From NCBI GenBank assembly GCA_910585395.1, contig CAJUCK010000022.1, forward strand, positions 1 to 13,832: DNA of 13,832 nt, in the 5' to 3' direction. Within the stretch, counting starts at the first letter, position 1, and every line of letters starts with the position of its first letter. A model generated the notes under the pieces. That model was not told the DNA's origin and searched no databases. It saw only the letters and a program-made list of their open reading frames with translations. Position numbers and translations under genes: made by a program. The stretch is from an uncultured Lachnospiraceae bacterium (GTDB taxonomy: Bacteria; Bacillota; Clostridia; Lachnospirales; Lachnospiraceae). This document shows, one piece after another, positions 5,454-12,988 of the stretch.

Positions 5454-6311
5454 TTATGTCATCCTTTCTATAGTTCTGCCAATGAGCTCTCCGGCAGTAA
5501 CAGGAGAGAAACGTCCAGGAATGCCAGGAAGCCGAAAACAGGGCAGCAGGCATTTTCTGGTGGTATCTGCGGGGAAGCCATAAGGGGCGGAGGCAATGTC
5601 AAAAATGTGACAGGAGTGGTGAAGCAGGCATAGCATTGCTGGTTCCAGTACAGAGGCTGGTATCGTGTTAATGAGTATCTGGCACTGAGGAAGTATCTGA
5701 GCCAGGTCTTTCTCTGTGATAGGAAAAATATGATTTGTTTTCGCAAGTTTTTGTTTTTCAGCATCCTGTTCCAGAAGATAAATGCCGCGGCATAGAGGCT
5801 GAAATAACCTGCCCACTGCAGATCCGCAGTTTCCATATCCCAAAAGCGCTATATTGGCAGAGGAAAGGGAAAAAGGCGTATATCTTATCACTTCAGCAAG
5901 AAGTCCCTCTGCAGTAAGCAAGGCGTTTTCTGCCGCAAAAAAATCAGAAGAGCCGAAGGTTAGAACCTGGCAGCCTTTTTCCGCTAGAATCTGCTGATGC
6001 TTATCACAAAGGCTTATAGCAGCAAAAGTGTGGTCTGCCGTAAGTTCTGCCCACAGACTGTCCAGAGGGCAGAGAGCCTGTATGGTCTCTGACTGATATA
6101 AGTTATTTCCATCTCGTGTCAGAGGGGCTGGAGCAAGAATGAGTTTGGAGTGCTCTAAGGCATTCGTAAGGCTGTCTGTAATATAAATATCTGGATGGAA
6201 GGGAAACTCAGGCAGGTGCCAGCAGGCGGTTTGCCAGCCTAGCGTGCGGAAATATTCTACAGCATAACATTGTCTTAAGTCTCCGCCGATTATGGTAATG
6301 GATTTTTCCAT
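5454..6311 (-). CDS. spoVFA: Dipicolinate synthase subunit A
   Basis: This is a 285-residue subunit (DpaA) that oxidises the lysine-pathway intermediate to dipicolinate using NAD(P). The N-terminal domain begins ITIIGGDLRQCYAVEYF (5-21), a family signature. The second Rossmann unit carries LLGYGNCGSAVGRLF (156-170) with the GxGxxG nucleotide loop. ILINTIPASVL (212-222), FDIASAPYGF (237-246) and the LPGIPGRFSPVTAGELIG tail are also family features. The ATG at 6311 follows AGGAAACCT on the minus strand. The upstream in-frame ATG at 6386 would add 25 residues unlike the family. Upstream are a CATATATT element (6341-6348), compatible with a mother-cell sigma -10, and a small dyad AAACAC-6-GTGTTT (6353-6370). 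Confidence 0.93.
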   Translation of the reverse strand: MEKSITIIGGDLRQCYAVEYFRTLGWQTACWHLPEFPFHPDIYITDSLTNALEHSKLILAPAPLTRDGNNLYQSETIQALCPLDSLWAELTADHTFAAISLCDKHQQILAEKGCQVLTFGSSDFFAAENALLTAEGLLAEVIRYTPFSLSSANIALLGYGNCGSAVGRLFQPLCRGIYLLEQDAEKQKLAKTNHIFPITEKDLAQILPQCQILINTIPASVLEPAMLCLLHHSCHIFDIASAPYGFPADTTRKCLLPCFRLPGIPGRFSPVTAGELIGRTIERMT

Positions 6312-6340
6312 AGGTTTCCTCGAAAATAAATGGTCTCTAC

Positions 6341-6370
6341 AATATATGAAGAAAACACGAAGATGTGTTT
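6341..6370 (-). promoter_or_regulatory. Candidate sporulation promoter of spoVFA
   Basis: On the minus strand CATATATT (6341-6348) lies 30 bases before the spoVFA start and resembles the sigma-E -10 (CATACAnT) at seven of eight positions. An AC sits 16 bases further upstream, as in sigma-K promoters, but the last TA of the sigma-K -10 is missing. The dyad AAACAC-6-GTGTTT overlaps the spacer. This is a weak call, made plausible by the gene's known sporulation role. Confidence 0.3.
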
Positions 6371-6451
6371 GTACCAGAAGCCGCATCGCGATTTATAATA
6401 CCGGAAATTTTACCTGCGAGTATGAGAATCTGACGTTTTGGGCATTTTTTG

Positions 6452-6479
6452 TTTACAGATTCAGAAGGATTGGTATAAT
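6452..6479 (+). promoter_or_regulatory. Near-consensus extended -10 promoter of the liaF-larE-tcdA operon
   Basis: TTTACA (6452-6457), a 16-base spacer ending in TGG, and TATAAT (6474-6479) give an extended -10 of the TGnTATAAT type. Transcription should start near 6486, leaving a leader of about 110 bases before the LiaF-like start at 6595. Confidence 0.85.
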
Positions 6480-6594
6480 ATCTTTCATGAAGGAACAGGA
6501 AATGAAGGTGGTGGAAGAAGAGGAAGTAGTGATACGCTGCAGAAAGATTATTATAGAGCGCTGGTAGAATGGCTGGCAGAAAAAGGAGGAAGCT

Positions 6595-7317
6595 ATGAAG
6601 AGAAAAAAAGAAATTGTAATCGGCTTGCTGCTGATCATAGGAGCAGTATTTATCATGGTAGACAGAATGGGATTTTTCTGGGATATAGGTTTGTTTAAGA
6701 TTATTGTCACTGTGATATTGGTGGGCATACTGGTTGATAATGTGGCAGAGCGAAGTTTTGGGGGAATATTATTTTCCATTGCTTTTTTAGGTATTTTGTA
6801 TGATGAGCCTTTGGGAATTGAACATCTGACCCCGTGGCCGATTTTGGGAGCAGCCCTTCTTGGAACGATCGGCTTGAATATGATTTTCAAAAAAAAGTAC
6901 GTGGAAGTGGAAGCTAAATATGATGACACATTAAATAGGCGCTGGAGCCCAAAGGAACAGGTAATAGACGAAGACTGTGGAGAAACCGTGGAGTGTTCCG
7001 TAAATTTCAGTTCTGCTGTAAAATATATCAAAAGTACTCATTTTAAACGCGCATTCTTAAAAAGTTCATTTGGAAATCTCTGCGTATATTTTGACAATGC
7101 CCATATTGGAGCAGGAGAAGAAGCAGTGGTGCAGGTCGACGTTCATATGGGAAATCTTGAGCTGTTTATACCGGACGGCTGGAAAGCAGTTCTGGATGTC
7201 AATACTTCTTTTGGAGGCGTAGAGGAAAACGGTAAACACAGAGTATCAGAAGAGAATGCCATCTTACGTATTACCGGAAATGTAAATTTTGGAGGAATGC
7301 AGATTAATTATATTTAG
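6595..7317 (+). CDS. LiaF-like 4-TM cell-envelope protein
   Basis: This 240-residue membrane protein has its ATG behind AAGGAGG (6582-6588). Four hydrophobic helices occupy about 7-24, 31-49, 54-70 and 80-98, the LiaF/YvqF N-terminal membrane domain. After FKKKY the C-terminal domain (100-240) is beta-rich, with repeats of the type FGNLCVYFDNAHI, VQVDVHMGNLELFIPDGWK, SFGGVEENG and VNFGGMQINY, as in DUF2154 (cell-wall-active antibiotic response) domains. In Bacillus, LiaF inhibits the LiaRS two-component system that senses lipid II damage. No liaR or liaS is present here, so its partner is unknown. It is first gene of an operon with DUF3783, larE and tcdA. Confidence 0.85.
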   Translation: MKRKKEIVIGLLLIIGAVFIMVDRMGFFWDIGLFKIIVTVILVGILVDNVAERSFGGILFSIAFLGILYDEPLGIEHLTPWPILGAALLGTIGLNMIFKKKYVEVEAKYDDTLNRRWSPKEQVIDEDCGETVECSVNFSSAVKYIKSTHFKRAFLKSSFGNLCVYFDNAHIGAGEEAVVQVDVHMGNLELFIPDGWKAVLDVNTSFGGVEENGKHRVSEENAILRITGNVNFGGMQINYI

Positions 7318-7344
7318 CATATAGAGGGATAGAGGTAAAAGAAT

Positions 7345-7722
7345 ATGAGAGAGACAATTTTACTATTTCATTTCACAGATAAGGACAGAAGAAACAGACT
7401 CACCAGAGCGCTGCTGCCCCTGCGTATGAAAATAAAAGAGATTCCCCTGGAAGACTATGGGAAACCTGTGGGGTATCTGGCAGGTATAAAAGAACTGGAA
7501 ACAGAAGAAGCAGCCTGTGAGGGAGAGGATTTATCTGGTGAGTTCATGGTTATGGCAGGGCTGGGCAGTGACAGGATAGATCAGGTGCTGAGGGCGGTAC
7601 GTAAGTCTGGAATTTCAGTTCCGTATAAGGCAGTTCTCACAGGTGAAAATCAGAAATGGGATGTGTGGAAATTATTTGAAGAAATTAAAGCAGAACATGA
7701 ACGCATGAGCAGTTTAACATAG
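7345..7722 (+). CDS. DUF3783 domain protein
   Basis: This is a 125-residue protein of unknown function. It starts 27 bases after the LiaF-like gene, with AGAGG upstream. The first half (ILLFHFTDKDRRNRL, LRMKIKEIPLEDYGKPVGYL) reads as a small alpha/beta domain. The second half (about 67-120) carries the DUF3783 pattern: FMVMAGLGSDRIDQVLRAVR, then ISVPYKAVLTGENQKWDVWK and a closing helix. There is no signal peptide and no membrane helix, so it should be cytoplasmic. The 23-base gap to larE suggests one transcript, but no functional link is evident. Confidence 0.85.
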   Translation: MRETILLFHFTDKDRRNRLTRALLPLRMKIKEIPLEDYGKPVGYLAGIKELETEEAACEGEDLSGEFMVMAGLGSDRIDQVLRAVRKSGISVPYKAVLTGENQKWDVWKLFEEIKAEHERMSSLT

Positions 7723-7745
7723 GGATGTTATGGAGGAAAAATGTT

Positions 7746-8600
7746 ATGCATACGGCGCAGCCTGACACATTGAGAGCATATGAGAAATTGGATGTATTGA
7801 AAAAGAATCTGGAGGATTTAGGAGAAGTTGCCGTTGCGTTTTCCAGTGGCGTCGATTCTTCATTTTTATTAAAAGCAGCACATGAAGTTTTGAAAAGCAA
7901 AGTTCTGGCAGTTACAGTGCATTCCAATTCTTTTCCAGCAATAGAAAAGAAGGAAGCAAAGGAATTCTGTATTAGACAAGGCATCCGCCAGGCAGTCTGC
8001 GAGTTTGATGAGCTGGCCGTTCCAGGATTTAGCCAGAATCCTCCTAACCGCTGTTATTTGTGTAAACGGGAGCTGTTTAGGAGCATTCAAAAGACTGCTT
8101 GGGAAAAGGGAATTTCTCATGTGGCAGAGGGCTCCAATCAAGATGATGAAAAAGATTACAGACCAGGTATGCAGGCGATAGCAGAATTGGGGATATTGAG
8201 TCCTCTGCGGGAGGCGGGGCTTACAAAAGAAGAAATTCGCTTTTTATCCAGAGAATATGGACTGCCTACCTGGAATAAGCCGTCTTTTGCCTGTCTTTCT
8301 TCCCGCTTTGCGTATGGAGAATCCATTACCAGAGAAAAACTGCAGATGGTAGAGGAAGCGGAGCAGTTATTGTGGAGGCTTGGATTTTCTCAGGTCAGGG
8401 TCAGAGTTCATGGAACTTTGGCGAGAATTGAGATACCAAAGGAGGAATTTTACAGACTGATTTCAGAAGAGAAGAGAAATCAGATTACAGAAAGATTAAA
8501 AGCAGCGGGATTTTCCTATGTAACTTTGGATTTGAGCGGTTACCGGGTGGGCAGCATGAATGAAACACTGGATACTGCAGGAAGAAACTGTGAAGGCTGA
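7746..8600 (+). CDS. larE: ATP-dependent sulfur transferase LarE
   Basis: This is a 284-residue PP-loop ATPase that adenylates and sulfurates the pyridinium intermediate of the nickel-pincer nucleotide cofactor used by lactate racemase-type enzymes. Residues 28-42 hold the PP-loop (AVAFSSGVDSSFL). RCYLCKRELF (102-111) gives a CxxC pair (C103, C106), and KPSFACLSSRF (178-188) gives the third conserved cysteine C183. Three cysteines are the pattern of [4Fe-4S]-dependent LarE (Thermotoga type) rather than the single-cysteine sacrificial Lactobacillus type. I chose the ATG at 7746 because GGAGG (7732-7736) precedes it by nine bases; the in-frame ATG at 7725 lies before that site. LarA, LarB and LarC are not in the window, so the target enzyme is unknown. 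Confidence 0.9.
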   Translation: MHTAQPDTLRAYEKLDVLKKNLEDLGEVAVAFSSGVDSSFLLKAAHEVLKSKVLAVTVHSNSFPAIEKKEAKEFCIRQGIRQAVCEFDELAVPGFSQNPPNRCYLCKRELFRSIQKTAWEKGISHVAEGSNQDDEKDYRPGMQAIAELGILSPLREAGLTKEEIRFLSREYGLPTWNKPSFACLSSRFAYGESITREKLQMVEEAEQLLWRLGFSQVRVRVHGTLARIEIPKEEFYRLISEEKRNQITERLKAAGFSYVTLDLSGYRVGSMNETLDTAGRNCEG

Positions 8601-8671
8601 GAAGGAGATGGTACGACTGACAAATGTTATCAAAATTTGCAGGAGAAACAGGTGTGAGAGAAAGGAATGAT

Positions 8672-9415
8672 ATGGAAAATCAATTTTCAAGGACGGAATT
8701 GCTGATTGGACCAGAAAAGTTAAAACGGCTGCAGCAGATGCGGGTGGCAGTGTTCGGTGTAGGCGGCGTGGGAGGGTATACAGTGGAAGCCCTGGCAAGA
8801 AGCGGTGTGGGTACGCTGGATTTGATTGACAATGACAAAATCAGCCTGTCTAATTTGAATCGTCAGATCTATGCCCTGCACAGCACGATTGGAAGATATA
8901 AAGTGGATGTGGCCAGAGAACGGGTGCTGGATATCAATCCCAAAGCACAAGTAAATATTTACCATACCTTTTATCTTCCACAAACAGCAGATCAATTTGA
9001 CTTTACCAGATATGATTATGTGGTAGACGCTATTGATACGGTAACTGGCAAATTGATGCTGGTACAGCAGGCAAAAGAAGCAGGAACGCCGGTGATAAGT
9101 TCCATGGGGGCAGGAAATAAAATGGATCCAGCCGCATTTATGGCGGCTGATATTTCAGAGACTTCTGTCTGTCCTCTGGCCAAAGTAATGCGCAGAGAGT
9201 TAAAAAAGCGTGGGATTACCAGCCTGAAGGTCGTGTATTCCAGAGAGACGCCTCTGAAACCTCAGATCCAGGAAAAGAATGGTGATGAACAGGAGTGTGG
9301 CAGAGAACCAGAGGGCAGACGCAGGCAGACTCCGGGCAGCAGCGCTTTTGTTCCGGCAGCAGCAGGATTGATTGTGGCAGGAGAAGTGGTCTGCGATTTG
9401 CTTAAAGAAAAGTAA
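8672..9415 (+). CDS. tcdA: tRNA threonylcarbamoyladenosine dehydratase TcdA (CsdL/YgdL)
   Basis: This 247-residue E1/ThiF-fold enzyme uses ATP to cyclise t6A37 of ANN-decoding tRNAs to ct6A. The start QFSRTELLIG (4-13) is typical. The nucleotide loop is VAVFGVGGVGG (25-35). IDNDKISLSNLNRQ (52-65) is the acidic/Arg ATP site. VVDAIDTVTGK (117-127), SSMGAGNKMDP (143-153), TSVCPLA (165-171) and VYSRETP (188-194) follow, with the end SSAFVPAAAGLIVAGEVV (223-240). The ATG at 8672 has AAAGGA at suitable spacing. The in-frame ATG at 8624 would add 16 residues foreign to the family. The stretch 198-222 is charged and low in complexity, a variable loop. It is the last gene of the operon before the 9422-9485 terminator. 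Confidence 0.92.
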   Translation: MENQFSRTELLIGPEKLKRLQQMRVAVFGVGGVGGYTVEALARSGVGTLDLIDNDKISLSNLNRQIYALHSTIGRYKVDVARERVLDINPKAQVNIYHTFYLPQTADQFDFTRYDYVVDAIDTVTGKLMLVQQAKEAGTPVISSMGAGNKMDPAAFMAADISETSVCPLAKVMRRELKKRGITSLKVVYSRETPLKPQIQEKNGDEQECGREPEGRRRQTPGSSAFVPAAAGLIVAGEVVCDLLKEK

Positions 9416-9421
9416 AATCAT

Positions 9422-9488
9422 AAAAAGGCGCATGCCATATGAACATAGATGATAAAGTATGGATTCGTGGCGCTGTCGCCTTTTTAAA
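9422..9488 (+). terminator. Long-loop terminator after tcdA
   Basis: AAAAAGGCG (9422-9430) pairs perfectly with CGCCTTTTT (9477-9485), ending in a T-run. The 46-base interior also pairs (GCCATA near 9434 with TATGG and TGGC near 9459-9472), giving a branched or extended hairpin rather than a short loop. The outer A-run/T-run allows function from either side. The interior contains a 17-codon frame (MNIDDKVWIRG type, 9439-9492) without a ribosome site, which I do not call. Confidence 0.75.
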
Positions 9489-9516
9489 CGATTGAATATC
9501 TGAGTATAGCCTCTAT

Positions 9517-9621
9517 CTTACAAAACTGTAAGTCTTTTTTTTTATTTTGCAAGATATCTGAAAGAATTTCAGTGTAAACTGTATCTTAGAAAAAGCAAAA
9601 GGATAGAAAAGTTAGTTTACA
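9517..9621 (+). promoter_or_regulatory. Leader of the ABC-FtsX operon with dyads and possible attenuator
   Basis: CTTACA-AAAC-TGTAAG (9517-9532) is a perfect dyad followed by TC and nine T's, shaped like an AU-rich terminator. CTGAAA-3-TTTCAG lies at 9559-9573, inside an outer AAGATA/TATCTT pair (9551-9586). TGTAAACT (9573-9580) recurs inverted as AGTTTACA (9614-9621), overlapping the ribosome site. The core ACTGTAA is thus repeated three times. A possible promoter, CTGAAA-18-TATCTT, is weak. These could be operators for a regulator outside the window. Confidence 0.45.
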
Positions 9622-9632
9622 GGAGGATTATG

Positions 9633-10307
9633 ATGGAAGCAATTTTAAGGACAGAACAACTTTGTAAATACTATGGAACAGGGGAAAATCAGGTGCAGGC
9701 AGTGAAAAACGCCGAAATTGCCATAGAAAAAGGAGAATTTGCCGCGATTGTTGGGAAATCTGGATCAGGAAAAAGCACGCTGCTCCATCTTCTGGGAGGG
9801 CTGGATGTTCCTACCAGCGGCAAGGTGTGGATGAAAGGAAAAGACATATTTGCATGGAAGGAAGAAAAACTGGCGGTATTTCGAAGAAGGAAAATCGGCT
9901 TTATTTTTCAGGCGTTTAATCTAGTGTCTTCCATCAATGTATGGGAAAATATTGTGCTGCCAATTGGGTTAGATGGAAAGGAAGCAGACGAAAGTTTTGT
10001 GCAGGATATTATTAAGACTCTGGGATTAGAAGAGAAGATACATAATCTTCCGCATACCCTTTCCGGAGGCCAGCAGCAGAGAGTGGCGATCGCAAGGGCT
10101 CTTGCCTCTAAACCAGATGTGATTCTTGCCGATGAGCCCACAGGAAACCTGGATTCTAAAACCAGCGATGAAGTGATAGGACTTTTGAAACTGTCAGCAC
10201 AGAAATACGGGCAGACACTGGTGATGATTACGCATGACCAGGATATCGCGCAAATTGCAGACCGTATCCTGGTGATTGAAGATGGGAAGGTGGTGGAACA
10301 GGGATGA
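9633..10307 (+). CDS. ABC transporter ATP-binding protein, MacB/LolD/BceA type
   Basis: This 224-residue ATPase drives the FtsX-type permease encoded next. The motifs are intact: Walker A GKSGSGKS (41-48), Q-loop FQ93, signature LSGGQQQ (143-149), Walker B VILADEPTGNLD (163-174), and switch His201 (MITHD). The IGFIFQAFNLVSSINVWENI stretch is typical of the MacB/LolD branch. Two ATGs lie side by side (9630 and 9633); the second gives six bases from AGGAGG (9621-9626) and is preferred. Its TGA overlaps the permease ATG as ATGA, so the two are translationally coupled. The substrate is unknown; antimicrobial peptide resistance or envelope lipid or lipoprotein handling are the family's usual roles. 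Confidence 0.93.
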   Translation: MEAILRTEQLCKYYGTGENQVQAVKNAEIAIEKGEFAAIVGKSGSGKSTLLHLLGGLDVPTSGKVWMKGKDIFAWKEEKLAVFRRRKIGFIFQAFNLVSSINVWENIVLPIGLDGKEADESFVQDIIKTLGLEEKIHNLPHTLSGGQQQRVAIARALASKPDVILADEPTGNLDSKTSDEVIGLLKLSAQKYGQTLVMITHDQDIAQIADRILVIEDGKVVEQG

Positions 10308-12754
10308 AACATACGATTCATGGACTGGCGCTTTCTAATGTGCGCCAAAACAGATTTAAAAGTATTCTGATCATACTTTCTATTTTTTTCACAACCCTGC
10401 TCCTTACTGCCATTGCAGGTTTTGGATATGGATTGGCAGAATTTAACTACCAAAATGCAGGAAATTTTTATGGAAATTACGCTGCAGCTTTCAACAGGGT
10501 TACGCAAGAGCAGTATGAAATGGTAAAGCTGCGCAGTGAGTTCATTCATGTGGGAAGGACAGCCTATGCAGCCCAGGTAAACCCAGGTGATAATAAGGTT
10601 GATATGGGGCTGGTATTTATGGACGGCAATGCTGCTGAAAATATCAATGCCGACAATTCGCTGAAAGCTGGAACATTGCCTCAAAAGGAAAATGAAATTG
10701 CGGCGTCGTCAGAATTTTTTGCGTATCTTGGACTGGAGAATGCCAAACAGGGAGATCAGGTGACAATTCCATTTCGCAGAGATAATCAAAGCAAATTTGA
10801 AGCAAAAGAGTTTGTAGTCAGCGGCGTGGTGAAATCAAAGCAGACAGGAACGGTTCAAAAAGCATTTCAAGGTTATATTTCCCAGGAATTTTACGAGTCT
10901 TTATTTCCAGAAGAAATGCGCTCTTATACAGTAACTTTTCGCTTAAATGAGTCTGTGGAAGTAAATGGAGGCAATTGTGAGGAAGTTATTCAGAAATTAG
11001 GAGAACGCTGCAAAATTGCAAAGAATAACGTCGCTCTCAATTCCATGTATCTGATATGGACATATAATCCAGAGACGGAAACGGTTATGGCCTGTATTTT
11101 CATTGCGTTTGTGGTAATTGTGGTATCAGTTGCAGTTATTTATAATATATTTCAGGTTGGAATGGTACAGAAGATCCAGGAATATGGAAAGATCAAAGCC
11201 TTGGGAGCAACCAAAAGGCAAATGAAGAAAATGATTCTCAGAGAAGGAATGCTTCTGTCGGCAGTTGGTATTCCCTTGGGAATTCTGGCAGGCTTCGGCT
11301 CTGCGTCTGTACTGTTTCATCAAATCATTGTACAGGTAAATAAAAAAGCTGCAGACGTGGAATTGACAAATGTATCAGTATTGTCTCTGCCTCTGCTGCT
11401 GTTAGTGGCGCTGGCGGCCTTCTTAACGGTCTGTCTGGCATTGCTCCGCCCTATGCAGGTGGCGGCAAAGATATCGCCGGTGGAAGCCATCCGCTATCAG
11501 GAAAGCAGCAGGCGCATAAACAGCGTGCGGAAGGGCAGGAGAAAGATTTCAGTGTTGGGTATGACGTTATCTGGTCTGTCTGCAAACCGCAGCAGAACGA
11601 TATCTACCATTGTTACCATGGGATTATCCTGTGTGCTGTTTGTGACATTATCGCATTTTGCCGGGAACATAGATAATGAGTTTGAAGCCAGGCGCAGCAT
11701 AGAGTATGGACAGTTTTCCATAGAATTGGACTGGAGCTTGAATGATAAGGCATATCCAGAAAATAATCTCTTTCAGATTCAGAAGGAAAATCCTCTGGGA
11801 GCAGAATTACAGAAGCAGTTAAAGGCGATTCCAGGGGTAACAGAAGTAAAAAGCCGTAAACTTTTTGGAGTGGAAAACAGCAAACCTGACACATTGGAAG
11901 ATGAGGGAAACCGCAGCAGTATTTGCGTTATGAACCGGGAAGAATTTGAGCGTTACGGCAAAGGCTCTTCTCTGGGAATTGTGGATTATGATAAGGTGAG
12001 TGCAGAGGATGGGATTATTTTTGGATTTTCCTATTATTTGGAAGATTACGGTTATGAACTGGGAGAGGAAATGTATATGAAAGACTTGACGGGAAGTCAG
12101 GCGGTATACAAAGGAAAGCTTATGGGAGCCTTTGGGAGCGCTCCGGCTTCCTGGGTGATAACAGAAGAAACCTTTCAGAAACTTGGGATTGCAGAAGATA
12201 TCACGGAAAAGATTTGGATAGACTGCAGCAGACAGGATAAGGAGAATGTGGAGTCGGCCATTCAGGAACTTTTGGCAGGTGTGGAGCATGTAGAGACAGA
12301 TTCTTACGACAACGCTATGAAGGTCGTCAAAGCGAGAACCAACATTATGCAGTGGGGGATTTATACTTTTCTGGGATTTTTAGGAATCATTGGCTTTATG
12401 AACATGGCAAACACGATTATTACCGGGGTGGTAACAAGGAAGCGGGAGCTGGGAGTGCTTCAGGCAGTAGGCATGACCAACCGCCAGCTCAATCTGATGC
12501 TGCAGCTGGAAGGAATTCTGTTTTCGGCAGGAACGGTGGCGGTTTCCCTTTTAATTGGAAGCCCGGCAGGATATGCTCTTTTTTGCTATGCTAAGGAGAT
12601 TCATGTTTATGGAATCGATGAATATCATTTTCCAGGACTGGAGATAGGTATTATGATTCTGGTGATACTGCTGCTGCAGGGTATGCTTTCTTTTTTGCTC
12701 AGCAGGAATCTTAGAAAAGAGTCGCTGGTGGAGCGCATCAGTTATCAGGGATAG
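10304..12754 (+). CDS. FtsX-family ABC permease, duplicated 4+4 TM type
   Basis: This 816-residue permease pairs with the upstream ATPase through an ATGA overlap. There are two FtsX units. Unit one has TM1 at about 19-42, an extracellular domain of about 210 residues (43-255), then helices near 262-285, 315-338 and 360-382. KIKALGATKRQMKKMILREG (297-316) is the cytoplasmic coupling motif. Unit two has a helix near 431-452, a second extracellular domain (455-680), and helices near 684-708, 735-760 and 780-800, with ELGVLQAVGMTNRQL (715-729) as coupling motif. This layout differs from ten-helix BceB and matches two-domain LolE-like Firmicute permeases. It probably works by mechanotransmission rather than classic transport (family knowledge). 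No sensor kinase or regulator is adjacent, and the substrate is unknown. Confidence 0.92.
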   Translation: MKHTIHGLALSNVRQNRFKSILIILSIFFTTLLLTAIAGFGYGLAEFNYQNAGNFYGNYAAAFNRVTQEQYEMVKLRSEFIHVGRTAYAAQVNPGDNKVDMGLVFMDGNAAENINADNSLKAGTLPQKENEIAASSEFFAYLGLENAKQGDQVTIPFRRDNQSKFEAKEFVVSGVVKSKQTGTVQKAFQGYISQEFYESLFPEEMRSYTVTFRLNESVEVNGGNCEEVIQKLGERCKIAKNNVALNSMYLIWTYNPETETVMACIFIAFVVIVVSVAVIYNIFQVGMVQKIQEYGKIKALGATKRQMKKMILREGMLLSAVGIPLGILAGFGSASVLFHQIIVQVNKKAADVELTNVSVLSLPLLLLVALAAFLTVCLALLRPMQVAAKISPVEAIRYQESSRRINSVRKGRRKISVLGMTLSGLSANRSRTISTIVTMGLSCVLFVTLSHFAGNIDNEFEARRSIEYGQFSIELDWSLNDKAYPENNLFQIQKENPLGAELQKQLKAIPGVTEVKSRKLFGVENSKPDTLEDEGNRSSICVMNREEFERYGKGSSLGIVDYDKVSAEDGIIFGFSYYLEDYGYELGEEMYMKDLTGSQAVYKGKLMGAFGSAPASWVITEETFQKLGIAEDITEKIWIDCSRQDKENVESAIQELLAGVEHVETDSYDNAMKVVKARTNIMQWGIYTFLGFLGIIGFMNMANTIITGVVTRKRELGVLQAVGMTNRQLNLMLQLEGILFSAGTVAVSLLIGSPAGYALFCYAKEIHVYGIDEYHFPGLEIGIMILVILLLQGMLSFLLSRNLRKESLVERISYQG

Positions 12755-12760
12755 TAAAAA

Positions 12761-12797
12761 GCAGGGATGTTTCGGCGTCTCTGCTAAATTTATTTTA
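12761..12797 (+). terminator. Probable terminator after the FtsX-type permease
   Basis: GCAGGGATG (12761-12769) pairs with CGTCTCTGC (12776-12784), nine pairs including two G-U, around a TTTCGG loop, then TAAATTTATTTTA. The U-tract is interrupted, so the strength is moderate. Confidence 0.65.
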
Positions 12798-12863
12798 TAA
12801 GAAAAACCTTGTTGCTGTGAAGTGTTATAGTTTATGACTTTCCTATAATATAAAAATATGATA

Positions 12864-12926
12864 CGCATGCAGGCGACGGGCATTCTGTCGCTATGGCGAA
12901 CGCACGCGGCGCGTCAAAGCCTGCAA
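12864..12926 (+). ncRNA. Candidate structured RNA or small repeat element (GC-rich island)
   Basis: In an otherwise AT-rich gap, this block of about 60 bases is GC-rich and foldable. The outer stem is TGCAGGC (12868-12874) with GCCTGCA (12919-12925). One internal hairpin is GCGAC-9-GTCGC (12873-12891, sharing two bases with the outer stem). A second is ACGC-7-GCGT (12900-12914). Together they form a three-way-junction shape. TATAAT at 12844-12849 could start it. It could equally be a miniature repeat or a remnant of transferred DNA. I recognise no known RNA family. Confidence 0.35.
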
Positions 12927-12988
12927 TTTCATCAGGATTGAGGGATTAGGGGAATTGAAGTGCCGAAGACACGTTTTTGTTTCATTGG

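Noticed and set aside
6438..6698. 86-codon plus-strand frame overlapping the liaF-like start
   Set aside because: It starts upstream of the promoter -10 and overlaps the LiaF-like N-terminus in another frame. It has no ribosome site. The stretch DTLQKDYYRALVEWLAEKGG looks protein-like but stands alone.
6453..7031. 192-codon minus-strand frame opposite the LiaF-like gene
   Set aside because: Its composition (Ser/Thr/Ile-rich) mirrors the complementary membrane gene. The plus strand has promoter, ribosome site and domain evidence.
9908..10684. 258-codon minus-strand frame across the ATPase/permease junction
   Set aside because: Both plus-strand genes are certain from motifs. This frame is Cys/Ser-rich without domain character, so it is a shadow.
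12858..12941. 27-codon frame running through the GC-rich island
   Set aside because: There is no ribosome site before the ATG and no recognisable protein. The palindromic base pairing explains the region better.
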